64,000 nucleotides of DNA from [Phialemoniopsis] sp. UDSM-2020. Its lineage: Eukaryota > Ascomycota > Sordariomycetes > Thyridiales > Thyridiaceae. A program made the position numbers and the translations under genes. Under the pieces are notes generated by a model that was not told the DNA's origin, did no database searches, and worked only from the letters and a program-made list of their open reading frames with translations. The number at the start of each line of letters is the position of its first letter. The stretch's first letter is position 1. Location of the stretch: contig JAEILZ010000004.1 of NCBI GenBank assembly GCA_018873225.1, forward strand, positions 1,178,001-1,242,000. Reading direction: 5' to 3'. This document shows positions 48,576 through 60,100 of this stretch, one piece after another.

Positions 48576-50960
48576 GTTTGTGATGGAGATAGAATCGGAC
48601 TGAATCGTTTGGTCGAGATGGTGAGGATGTTGAACTCGTGATTAGGCGAACTCGGTTCAGATTACTCTCAAGCAGAACTTTTCGGACTAGTTCAAAAATG
48701 AGAGTGGTCGAAATGCGATATTTCGAAAAGTAATGCAGATGCAAGTAGAGAACAGAAAGACAGAAGGTCAACTTCCTGGTCTCTTGGTTGCTTTTTGTGT
48801 CGTGTATCAACGATTAGGCGGGTATCCTTCCTCGAGACGTGAGATACGAACGAGAAAGAAATAAAAGACTGGTCTCGTATCCTCGTGAAGAATAAAACAG
48901 ATCTTCAAAAGGAAAGGAAAAGACCGCAAGATGGAAAGAAAGACGTGGTTTTCTTTTCTTGGGGGGAGAGGAGATGAAGGAAGAAATTCCTTTTTGAGTG
49001 TGAGGAGGAGGAAGATTTGTGGTAGAGGTAGAGGGTAAAGAAAATTTAAGTAGGAGAAGGCGAGAAAGTGAGAGAGGCTACTGGGGAAAAAAATAAAAGG
49101 GTTTGAGTTGGTGTTGCAGCACAGGCGGTCTAATCGGACTAACCCGTACTGCTTTCCCTCTCGAGTTTAGCGTGGTACTTTGTCCTGGCAGCCACAGCAG
49201 CAAACACGGCTGGTACCTTTCTTTGGTTTTGTCTCTTTCTTTGGGGCTGCCCCTTGCCAAATTTTTTCTTTTCCAGACAGTGTCAGCCAAGAACAAGTCG
49301 ATGTCACTCCGGCTTGTCACTCTGCTAACACACTCTCCTGACGAGTTACAAGGCATCCCCCCGTGCCCCCTAAAGTTTTGGGGGACCACCCTCCCCTGGA
49401 TGGGCCCAATGGCAGGTGCGAAAAACTTGATTATCTGGAGACTGCACAGTCTTTTCGGAAGGCAACAGCGGCTTTTCTGTTAGTGCTGGTTTGTGGTGGG
49501 ATTTCCGGGGGCCAAACGACTCAATCCCATCACATCTCACGGGAGGTTGCGCCTGAAAACCGTGCCGGATTTCAGCCCTGTGGAATTGCCCATCCCATCT
49601 CATGACATGGCAGCATCCTCTCTTACTCTTTTCTCGCCACCCTCCTGCACGCCTGCCAATCCATCATACCTACACTCATTATTCTAGAAATTTCTCGCAT
49701 ACTCGACTCGCACATATATACTTATTTATCTCCGGGAAACCCCCAAGTGTGGGTGTCTGCGTAGCTGCTTACACTTCCAGGGTTGGTTTGTCTCGTGTTC
49801 TTCCATCCTGTGTTAGTAGCTCGGTATTTGCAGGTACTTGCTGGACAGAGCGATCAACCTTCTCTTGCCTTGGTCATCTGTGACAGCCCTTTCCCTGACC
49901 CATGGCTGATCAGCTACAATGGCGTTTCCGCCTGATACACACTCATCCCCATCCGTGCTATCCTCCACTCTACCTAGTAATCTGGGCACAAGCCCACGTA
50001 TGTCCCATGTGTTACCAACGGATTTATTACCTGGAATAGCGGTCGAGGCTTGCTACGAGACCCAGAAACTCGACATTTCGGGCTGCTTTCTTACCCCTGG
50101 AAAGCTTGACCATTGCTATGTTCATATCATCCCTCTTGAAGGCAGCATTACTCCCTGTTACGCCAGTGTTAGTTAACCCACAGCCTAAAGCCTCTCAAGG
50201 CAGCACCCGCCGGAAATGCAAGGCGTGCAGCCCAGACAAGCCAAATTGATGTGAGGCAAACTTGCGTGTCCTCTCTTACGTAGCATAGTCCGTCTCCCAG
50301 GAGAGAGTTGCCCGGCTTCTGGCCCCTAGCCACAATGGTCACCGTGCATATCCACTCACGGCGAGTAAGCGAGGTGCAGCCATCACCAGTCGTGGATGCT
50401 GCATCTGCTCCCGTAGAGAAGAACAAGGGAAAATGACAGACGAGTGTGCCCTCACCGCTGCTTGTTTTCCTGCACCACACCGACGCCCTTTTCCCATCTG
50501 GTTCGACACGGCGGCGTTTCTGCTTCATGCAGTGTGATAGCTCACATGACGCCCAATCACGCATCACAACAACACTCGAGCCCAGCCAATCAACATTTAT
50601 TTCATGAAATGGCAGGGAGGTGGCCCGGGCGTAAATGGGCACGAGATGCAGTCATATGAAGGTTTGATTAACAATTGAAAAGCTGAAGAAAGAGGTGTCG
50701 ATTGCAACGTAAGGCAAGTAGCGAAGTCATTACACATGGAGCATCGCAAGGCACCAAGGACCATGAACAAGGCGGCTCAGGCTACCTAGTGAAAGGCGCC
50801 CAGCGTGGCATGCAGACCATAGACTCCGGTGTTCAGAATTTCACTGCAGTCTTTTCTTTAAGTAATAATACACACAACCGCTCTATGCGGCCGCCGAGTG
50901 CTGTACCTCAGACCGTATCATCCGCCCGAACGTCCGCCGTAATCGCCGTCTCTCGCCGCT
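48576..50960. other. Upstream region of DED1
   Basis: 2.4 kb between the DED1 start and the 3' end of PRE1. The part up to about 49.1 kb is purine-rich on the plus strand (pyrimidine-rich on the DED1 sense strand), as expected of a highly expressed gene with a long leader. No gene, RNA or repeat supported. Confidence 0.45.
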
Positions 50961-51789
50961 CTAAGCGGCCTTGACCACCTTGTCGTCATCAAACTCTATG
51001 TCCACGACGCCGTCTTTGGTCACCGCCTTGACCACCATGCCCTTGAAGTCAATCGGTAATCTCCTCTTCAGCTCGTCCGTGCACATGTTGAGGATCTTGA
51101 TGCCCTGACCGAGGGTGATGTCAGGGTGGTGGTGCTTGTCGAGGATGGAGAGGCAGTAGTATCTAAAGCATAGCGACCAGTCAGCATAACTCTTCCAACG
51201 CAGTCTGGGAATAGCAGGGCAAGGAAACGTACTGCGCGTAGCCGTGCGCGGCGTAGGGGAGAGGCGCCAGGGACGCAAGGTAGTCCAGCCAGTACAGGCT
51301 CGGCTTGTGGGTGATGGGGTCGACGCCGCCCAGCAGCAGGTTGACATTGTACGGCTTGCGCGACCGCAGGCTGGTTGCCAGCTCGCCGCGGACAAAGTGC
51401 GCCAGCGCTGACGGGGAGAGGTCTGTCTCGTTACGCATCGAGTAGAGCTGGGCATTGGCCTGGATGTAATCGGTGAACTGAACTGTTGGGGGGTAACTCG
51501 GGTTAGCTGGAGCTCTCGGCCTCTTCTCTCTCTAGCTCACGCTGGTAGGGATGTTGCGACTCACTTGTGTCTCCTGCCTCTCCTGAGAATGCGATCAGCG
51601 TGTGCTTGTTGAGCTGCCTCGTCTTGTCGTCGGATGCCTTGAGGATGGTAGCTCCTCGCATCGCCGCCTTGGAGGCGGCGATCAAGGTAAAGTCCTTGCC
51701 CGTGATGCCGAGAAGAACCTCCCTGTTGCAGGACAAATTGTTAGCCACTGAGCGATAAACATGCCGATTCCATCGCAAGCCACTCACAT
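50961..51789 (-). CDS. PRE1: 20S proteasome subunit beta-4 (PRE1; beta type-2)
   Basis: Non-catalytic beta subunit of the 20S core particle, in cytosol and nucleus. Coding parts 51789-51788, 51722-51565, 51482-51233 and 51162-50961 give 203 residues, matching the yeast protein (198). [24 protein letters not shown] and [19 protein letters not shown] open the fold; [13 protein letters not shown] and [14 protein letters not shown] follow; [14 protein letters not shown] lies near the end. Like its orthologues it has no propeptide and no catalytic threonine. The start codon is split by an intron: AT at 51789-51788, G at 51722. An in-frame TAA nine bases upstream of the ATG rules out an earlier start. 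Neither the unspliced ATG (followed at once by TGA) nor any downstream ATG restores the conserved N-terminus. Confidence 0.94.
51788..51789 (-). other. PRE1: First two bases of a start codon split by an intron
   Basis: The coding part of the first exon is only AT; the 65-nt intron 51787-51723 (gtgagt...caacag) separates it from the G of the initiator codon. Without splicing the transcript would read ATG TGA. Confidence 0.75.
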
Positions 51790-52408
51790 TGTGATTTACT
51801 GCGGGTTTGATGAAGGGAAGATGGTGCCTCGAAGCTGGAGATGGGCCAAGGCTGCGTTTGGACTATGAAGCTTGCTGTCTGGGACGCGCAGTCAGCTATC
51901 AGCCTGCTAGTGATGGCCCGACCTGAAGTGGGTCTCAAAGCTTCCAAGCCAATCACATCGGGGCTCGCATACCTCGATGAATATAGGTACGCTTAAGCGG
52001 TCCCACTGGTCGCGACAGGAGCAAGAGCCTCAAATCGATGTTGGCACCTCTTACGGACGATCAATGCATACTCTCAGTCACGGGAACATCTATTGGCGGT
52101 TGGCGATAGTATGAAAGAATCAACATCAAATTACTCTGCGACTCCAGCTACCGAGGTATCTTACGCTGCACAATGCATTTCCCTATGCCCTGTCAACGCC
52201 GGGAAAATCCCAAAAATTCAAATGGCTGCAACTAGTTATACAGCCGTGACATCGCTAAGCTCAGTGACAGAATCCCGCCAAGCCTTGCAAATGCGTGAAA
52301 ACACCAAATCATGTGTTGTACCACCAGACTCCTTCCCCAACACCATTCGTGATTAGTGTCCGCTTCACATGCTTGCCGTGAAGATCATGGACCTCAAGTG
52401 GTACTGCC
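51790..52408. other. Spacer between PRE1 and ULP2
   Basis: 619 bp holding the PRE1 promoter and the end of the ULP2 region. No gene seen. I did not find a GGTGGCAAA proteasome element. Confidence 0.4.
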
Positions 52409-52714
52409 TCACTTCAGCAACGTTGCCTTCTCAACAGTAGACAAGCTGAAAGTGGTGTTCAGCCTCGCTTCTTGCTCATTGCGAATTTGATATGAAGCGC
52501 TGCCTTGATCCTCGGCGGCAGCTGTATCAGGCGAACTTGGATAGCTGCCAGGTACAGATTGCAACGTGAGATCTCCAACCTCTTCGACCAGTGGAGAAGA
52601 CGATAGCAGAGGTAGCAAGTCCGGCGTGGGTCCGTACAACACCTCTTCCAAGTCAAGCCCAGTTCCCAACTTCCTCTTGACGGCTTCGCCATCACCAGAC
52701 ATGTGCAGTGCTTC
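52409..52714 (-). other. Open frame continuing ULP2 beyond its stop
   Basis: After the TAG at 52717-52715 the ULP2 frame stays open for 101 codons to TGA at 52411. The translation (EALHMSGDGEAVKRKLGTG... LNTTFSLSTVEKATLLK) is acidic and protein-like. It may be an alternative 3' exon, a readthrough extension or a segment lost by a nonsense change. Confidence 0.4.
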
Positions 52715-55700
52715 CTAGTCCTGCGCATTTGCCGGCAATAGAGCGTCGTCCTCTATCGAAGGCATGATCACCACATCCTCATCAGCTGCTCCATCTTTTT
52801 GTGGTTCGTTGTTGTCCAGTGCCTGCGATAACAGATCACGGTGATCTCCCAGACCGATACTGTCATCCTCGACAGTGACTACCTGTCTCTGAGCGTTATC
52901 GGTGTTTGCCTGCTCAGAAGCCTTTTGTGCCGATGTGTCTCGGGTAGAGTCCTTCGAGTGTGCCGCCGTCTTGGCCCTGGTGAAAGCATCATGGCTCGAG
53001 AAGTCCAGTGTCGATGCCGTCGCTAAACCAGGCGTGGTCCGGCGTGAAGCCGCCGCTGAAGCTTCCAGGCCTGGGCTACTAGGACCAAGATTCTCAGTAG
53101 CTGCGCGGCGCGCTCCAACCTTCAATGCCTTGCTGTTGTCGTCAAGCTCGGACTCTGCAGTTCGCTTCGCGCGCCTTTGCTTTCTCCGTTGGAATTCTTC
53201 ATCTTGGTGTTCCTTTTGGAGTTTGAAGATGAGTGACCGGAGGTTGCTTCGTAGCCCCTTGGCGTCAACGTTCCAAGTTCGATCTTCTCGTTGGAGAATG
53301 CCCTTGGTGAAGGTATCAGGATCTCGAACAAACTCCTCAATGTAGCCCAGTAGGTATACACCGCAGTCGCAAAAGTTGTCCTGCATTGGGATGGTCTTTG
53401 CAGTGAGTCCGAGAGGTCCGGGGTTCTCAAGAGCGATCCCCTTTCTCTCTTTGACCTCTTGAACGATATACTCCTTCAGATGGCTGACAGTGATCGAGTG
53501 CGTCGCACCGAGCGAGTCCAAGGTGACAATCTTGGGATCCTTAGGGTCGAATTTTCTGAGTGGCGGCCGCTGTCCCTTCCTTGGCTTTCGCATGCTGTTT
53601 GCCGGACTTTGTCCCAGGTCGCTGATGATGCGTACAGTATCGACTGTATCATCCTCCTGATCTTTGGTGCCCTTGTCCACGCTGGTAGCCCTGCCCGGAC
53701 TGTGTGCTGTTGCGGAATGGCTACCACTTGAATGAGCATTCAATGACTTGTCGACCAAATCAATGGTCAGGGTCTCCTTTGTTCGCCGTTGCTCGGACGT
53801 GATTTCCACCTCTTGAACCTCATCTGCAATTACCACATTCATGGTCTCTGGCTCTGCGGGCGTGGGCAGCACTTTCGACATGTTGCAGAGGATCGCAACC
53901 CACCAGTGAGCGTTCTCATTCACAGGTACGACAATGTAGTCGTATGAAAGAAGATCGATCTTAGATGTCCACTTCTTCACGCCCTCATAATTGATCCCTC
54001 TTCCTTTGCTGGGCTTGAGCTTCTCATAGAAAAAGGAGTTGTGAAAGTAGATGCGCTTGGCTATTGATGGCCGCTCTCGCTCAAGCTGATCTTGAAGGTA
54101 ACGGATGTAGAACATAATGAGATTGTCGTTGAGGAATTGCCCTTCATCCAGTCGAGGAATATCGTCTCGGTCCACAGTAGTCCGGAGATATGTAAGTGGA
54201 ACTTTCCAATTCATCGCCCAGTTCGGGTTGTTTGCGGTCCAGCGATCTGGCTCAGGACTCAGCTCTTTGAACTGTGTTTTCGTCGAGTTCAAAGATCGTC
54301 TCGGCCGTGACCGCAGTTCCGTGAGAGAAGGAGGCGGGCTCTCTCTGTTGGCTTGGGGTCGTTCTCTCGAGGTGATCCCATCTTCTCCTTGCATATTTTG
54401 TCGCAAGAGAGCCGTTCGTCTCGTGAACACCGGCGTGTCGCGAGGAGTATGGTGGCTTTTGGCACGGTCCTGGAAATTCTGACCGTCCTTCACCTGACTG
54501 CTAACTCCCTCGTCTGTACTGCGTGGCTGGGCTGTTGCAGTGGTCTGCAAATGTTTCTCTATCTCGCTCCAGGAGTTCTCGAACCCTCGCACTAGTTCCT
54601 GGCTTTTCACTTCCATAGGGTTGCGCCTGGACCCAGCTGCCCACTTGACAAAGGCGCTGGAGTCGTCTTGATCGCGAAATTGTAGATGGAGCCGACCGCC
54701 CGCTTCCGTCACGGTCGATCTATGAATTGTGACATAGGGGGACATTGGGTTATACTTGATGCGTAGTAACTTGTCCAAGTTCGGCTCAAGCCACCGAAGC
54801 TCTGAGATGGGTTCGCCGTGTTGATCAAATGCCTGTAGAATGCCGGCCTCATGGTTTCGCCTCAGAATGCAGACAGTGCCCTTCTCGATCCGCAAATTGT
54901 GATCGGGGCCACAGGACGCGGCTACAAGGCTAAGTCCCTCGTCTGCTAAGCAATTCTTATGCCCTTTCGGCTTCTTGGAGAAATGCGAGGGTAGAAGATC
55001 GCCTTTCTTCGAGAGGCTAGAGGAGGTAGTCGCTGAAGCGAGCTGAGAGATCTGAGGCCCGACAGAGTTCTTCGTCTGATGAGGACGATGAAATTCCGAG
55101 GACAGTTCGTCTACAACATCATCAAGTGGCCGCTTTGGAGAGATCCGAGGTTTCGTAGCCGACTTCGACTCATCCGTGAGGTCGATGGGGAAATGTCGTG
55201 AGCGCTTAGACATGGTGGGAGCCACTTTCTGCGCCGAGGTATCTCCATCACCGTCGCTGACATCGCATATTTGGTCAGCCGAGAGCTCTCCATTTTTGTT
55301 GAAGAGAAGGCCACGCTGTTTGGGTGCTCTGTTGCGCGGCGGTCGATGGGACGGCCGTTTAGGTCCCATTACGTGATCATCCACCACATGAAGCTCCTGT
55401 TGTGAAGATAAAGGGTTATCATGGAACTTCTTCCGCTTAGAGTAGCCTCCTGATTCAGTTTGCGACGCTCCGTCTAGAGAGGTGCCACGTACGTCAGCTC
55501 CATCTCCATTCCCAACCAGGGCGAAGCCGGAGTCGGTGTATGCGTTCGGTTTAAAACGCTTAGCAGCAGGTTCCTGCTCGGCGCTTGCGAAAGATTTTGA
55601 CTTGAGTGGTCGGCTCGTATTCGACAGTCGATCAACAGGTGTATGCTCGCTGCTGCTTCCCTGAGAGTTCGTCAGTGCTAAAAATCTCCAGTAGCAATCA

Positions 55701-55787
55701 CGATGTAAGACATACTGGCTTCGGCCTCGCCATGACCGTAGAATAGATCCTGTGTATACCCTTAATTCCTTCCCTCAGAACATCCAT
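52715..55787 (-). CDS. ULP2: Ulp2-type SUMO protease (C48 family)
   Basis: Cysteine protease that removes SUMO, especially poly-SUMO chains, in the nucleus. Exons 55787-55716 and 55660-52715 (55-nt intron) give 1005 residues. The catalytic domain occupies about 500-830, with the start motif LDEGQFLNDNLIMFYIRYL, His609 in HWWVAIL, Asp739 in TLDSLG, a glutamine in TIPMQD and Cys790 in NFCDCGVYLL. An insert of about 100 residues between His609 and Asp739 is typical of Ulp2/SENP6-7 enzymes. The N-terminal 480 residues are disordered and basic and include candidate SUMO-interacting motifs. The start at 55787 is chosen because it is the first ATG of the open frame; a later ATG lies at 55733, and the frame upstream stays open without ATG. 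The frame ends at TAG 52717 but continues open beyond it. A chromodomain gene lies head-to-head upstream. Confidence 0.85.
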
Positions 55788-57149
55788 CGAAACCTTTATG
55801 GGTGTGGCACCTCGGGCATCCCTTGTACTGAGTAAGCCACCACTGATTCTCAGAAGATCTGTAGTACTTATTTACCCATGATCAGGCAACGAGTGGGCGG
55901 AATCGGAGTGGTAGCGTTCGAAGGCGGACCTTTTTTCTTCAGATTAGCTTGGTCTGGCGCAGGCTTAGGATGAAGACAACATACCACGAGCGTTTCTGCT
56001 TGGTGCGACCCTGAACGGGCGCATGTGTCGAGCAGGGTGGTGCCTCTTCTTGGGGAGGTTTGGACGACGCGACTGGCTGCTGAGGGTGAAGTTCTTCGGT
56101 CAGCATACGCGGTCGCCAAGGACAGTGAGCCTAGGATAGGAACAAAAGCTCTCATGTACAGTCAGCGACGTACATGGAAGCCGTGAGAGGTCCTGGAAGA
56201 CAACTTTGTTTATCAAGGCGGAGGTTGTGAGTGATGTCCGGACGGGAGAAGCCCGGCGGGGTCACGTACAAAATGTTGGTGGTGGTGGTGAGGCTGTTTA
56301 GCAGGACGGCTTGGAGAAATTTAGGGGCCCTTTTAGCATGAGAGGGTTCAGCCGATGGCGCTAATTTTCAGCCTTGCAGCAGTCCTGCAAGCGAGGAACA
56401 AAGACTTACCAGATTCACATCAGTTCCCGAAAAACATAAGTTCACTGAAAATGGCAATGGAAAGTGAGTCGGAGGTCAGACATCTTTCAGATTCATAATC
56501 AGAGCAAGCAATGTGGATATTTATAACGTGAACAAAGGCGGAAGGTAAAAAGGAGGCTATGATATAAACACCTTCACATGTTCCATCATATACCGGGTTA
56601 AGACATGAGTAATGGCTTGAGAGCTGGCCTACCCAGCTACGAGGTCATTGAAGGCATGATACTCTCTACTAGAGTTCTTCTCGTAGAATACAAGTAAACC
56701 ATTTAAATTTGAAACCATCTACTTGAGTACCTACCTTGGTAAGTACCTAATGTGAGGCATGCAAGGATGTCATCATCATTCTTGTAAGAAAACTGAGACT
56801 TGGTTATCAATGGCCTATTGTCTCCGTTCATTCACTGTAAGCCCCTGTTTCCACGTGATTGTCTGGGCCATTCAGGTGCTCTACAGCTCCCGGCCAGGGC
56901 CCCACAACCCCCGAGAGGCGCTAGCCTCGGGCCTACTGATATGGCAGCTATCGCAGGGTCCAGCCTTGCAACTTACACCTTCTTTCTACTGATCAACCCA
57001 CCCAAGTGCTGGTCGCCGTCGCATATTCTCTTGTCGCCGACCACCACGCTGGCGATTAGGGGTCCATTCAACCTTGTTAAACTGGTATCTCGTCAACCCA
57101 GAGCGAGCCCGGAATTTATGAACTCCCAGGAGCGCATACCTCGGTGTCA
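55788..57149. other. Divergent promoter of ULP2 and the chromodomain gene
   Basis: 1.36 kb between the two divergent starts. The part next to ULP2 (55788-56155) has two overlapping readings: an in-frame extension of ULP2, and an ORF with a signal-peptide-like start at 56155. The rest is non-coding and AT-rich around 56400-56750. Confidence 0.45.
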
Positions 57150-60100
57150 ATGAACCGAGAAACAAGCACATCGCCCAATACACGTAGCGTCGATCAACCC
57201 AGGTCAGCGAGGCCAAGCGCCCCGCCGCATATACAGCAGAAACCGACCTCCAGTCCCGAAGACACCTGGTTCGCGATCAAGGATATAGTGGGCGAGAGGT
57301 ACAAACGGAGTCAGCTCTGGTACAAAGTCGACTGGGCCGATAATACTGTAACTGGGGAGAAGTACGACCCGACTTGGGTACAGCTCCCTCGTCCCCAACC
57401 GACATGGCGCAAACATGAAGGACTAATCACCGTGTACAGATTCCTGCAGAAGACGCCAACGAGGAAGCGATCGAGGATTGGGAGCGCGAGAAACGGAGGC
57501 GCAATCTTGGAAATCAGGACTCGAGCCTTGAGAGCCAACCTGTGCAGCTTCCGAATTGGCGAGCGAAGCGGCGCTCAGATGGAAAGACTGTGAAGCCCAG
57601 GGGTAATTTTGCTTCAGGCGCTCATCGACGTCGAGGGGTGTCCAATCGGGCCAGCAGGGCTTTTTGGGACGACACAGATGCTTCGGACTCATCTCAAGAG
57701 AATCAGTTTACACACAATTCTGATCTCCCAACAGCTCAACCCGAAAGCCGGATTGTCATTGAGCTGTCGACCCCGTCTGGCGTAGATCTATCCGAGTACG
57801 TTCACGTGGCTTCGTCGCAGGTTTCGGACTACGCTGCTTCACAGCGCCTGCAGCAGTCTGGTTCTTCGCACGTCTCGCAACCCTCAAGGCAAGCTGTCAT
57901 ATCGCAGCGGACCATCCCTGACTCGCAGGACTTCTCTACTTCAGTCCCCTCTGTTGAAGCTTTCAGTGGTCCAAGGTCTCAGAAAGGTTCACAATACAAT
58001 CCATTCGGCACACAGGTCGCCGAGTTTTCCGGGGCTCAACGACTTTCGCCCAGCGACCGAGAGATAAGAGACACCGAGAGATCCATCTCTTCTGGCAGTG
58101 CGATTCCCTCACATCAGCCAGGCGGCTCTTTGTCAGTCAAGGGCTTGGAGACGACCTCGCAAAGCCAGCCGGTCTCATCACTGCCGTCGAATACTGTCGC
58201 GGCAGGTAGTGGTCCTTCAAGGCCACAACCACAAGGCTTATCTTCTGAAGAGGGTGAGCTTTACGACTTTCAGACGCAGGGTGACCTTCGACCCAACTCT
58301 ACCTCTCCACTTGAGTCCATTCCCGGATCGCAAAGGGGATCCAATAGCGGAAGATCAAAGGCCACCACACAAAATCTCCTTTCCACAATTTCAGAATCTG
58401 TAGCGCTACCAGAGGCGAGTGCTCATTCTGCACAGCTTATTCACCCTCTTCACGGCCCATCAAGCGGAGGTTTCCAATCGCAGTATTTCTCAGATTTAGG
58501 CCTCGACAGCTCTGTTGATCACGTCGTACCGGAAACGATACAAAAGCCTAGGCACGTCTCGCCATCCCGGCGGCAGCCAACTTCGCATCCCTCGCAGAGC
58601 GTTGTTGATAGTATCGAGAAAGACGATCGTCAACAGCGAGAGATCTTGGGTTTGAGAATTGCACCGTCCAGACAATATCGTACAGGTGCCGTCAACGCGC
58701 GAGATTCTACATCACCAGCCACACCAGATCCCTCAGATATGGACAGTGGCTCAAGAAATCAGACCCCTAGGTCTGCAATAGATGAGCTCAGAGAAGCTCG
58801 AGCCTTGGCATTCGCGCAGAGTAGTGCTCAGAATGCTGGATCCCACGACGGGGGAGTGCAGAGCAGTACTGAAGAACCCCTCGCGTCACCCTCTCTCGCT
58901 TTCGCCGGAGAAGGCAGTGAGCTCCTAGGCCTGGGTGCTGGTAGCGCGCCAGATGCAGGTACCTACCATGCGTGGCAGCAAGATTCAGAAGCGCCTGAGG
59001 CAATGGACATAAATCCTGCAGACATCTCAATTCGCCAACCAGCAGCAGAATTCATCGTTCCGGAGCAAGTGGCATCTGGAAGCGGAGAATTCGATATAAA
59101 TTTTGCCTCAGCAGTCCAGCCGCCAACCAACGAGGTCCTGGGCTCAACAGGCGATGAGCACCTGATGTCTGGTACGATAGCACCGTCCGCACTGGTCACA
59201 TCGACTGAGTTCGACGCTATCCCAATTACCTCATTACCAGGTGATGGCCCGGCCAACGTTGAGTCCATCGAGCAGGCCGTAGCAGACCTACTCCCAGGCT
59301 CTGCCTCGCCATCGTCAGACGACGAGCGGGTCACATCTCTCGACAACCTTGTTACTCCTATCCCTGCCGCATTAAACGAATATGTCATCACCCTCCCACT
59401 AGCAGCCAATTTAAGACCTCAGTACTTGGAGAAGATCACGGACAATCAGCGCATTGTCGAAGCTTTCACTGAGGTCTTCAACGGCGATGAGTCCAAAGAC
59501 CCCGAAGATTCGCTGGTCGCTGGTATCAACAATCTTTTCCAGTCACTGTTAGATATCGGCGACTTCCCTGCCTTTGTCGACAGCCTTCCTTCTATGTCCA
59601 AGGAGGAGATGAAGAAGCATGCTACTGGAACGAATAGTAAATTCTCATTCGTGTACGAACTCCTTGATGGGCTTCGAGACCTGCCACTGCAAGTACTTTT
59701 CTTATCGAGGCCTGGACGCATCGCCGACTTTATCGAGGCCATTGTCGCTACAGAGGGTTTCAAGTACCAGCGACTTGGGGATGAGACTTTCCAGCAGAGT
59801 GAGGATGCAGACAGTCCGCTGTCAGTGATTATTGCAAACACCGAAGTCGATTCCTCGATGCTTCCGTCAGATGTTGACCTCGTCATCGGTTTCGACCAAG
59901 CCGCACGTTCATCAGGTCTGCTCAAGCCATACGCGTCGGACGACCAATACAACGGAGCGCCGACTGTCTTGTCGTTGGTTGCGACCCATTCGGTAGAGCA
60001 TATCGATTTGAGGATATCCAAGAGCCTGGATGCGTTGGAACGAAAGAATGCACTGCTCATCTCGATTGTGCAATCCCGGCCCCTAATTATCGACCCAGAG

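Noticed and set aside
55762..56155. 83-residue secreted cysteine-containing protein
   Set aside because: The splice sites are acceptable, but its last exon overlaps the ULP2 start region in another frame and no family is recognised; kept only as a finding about the ULP2 5' end.
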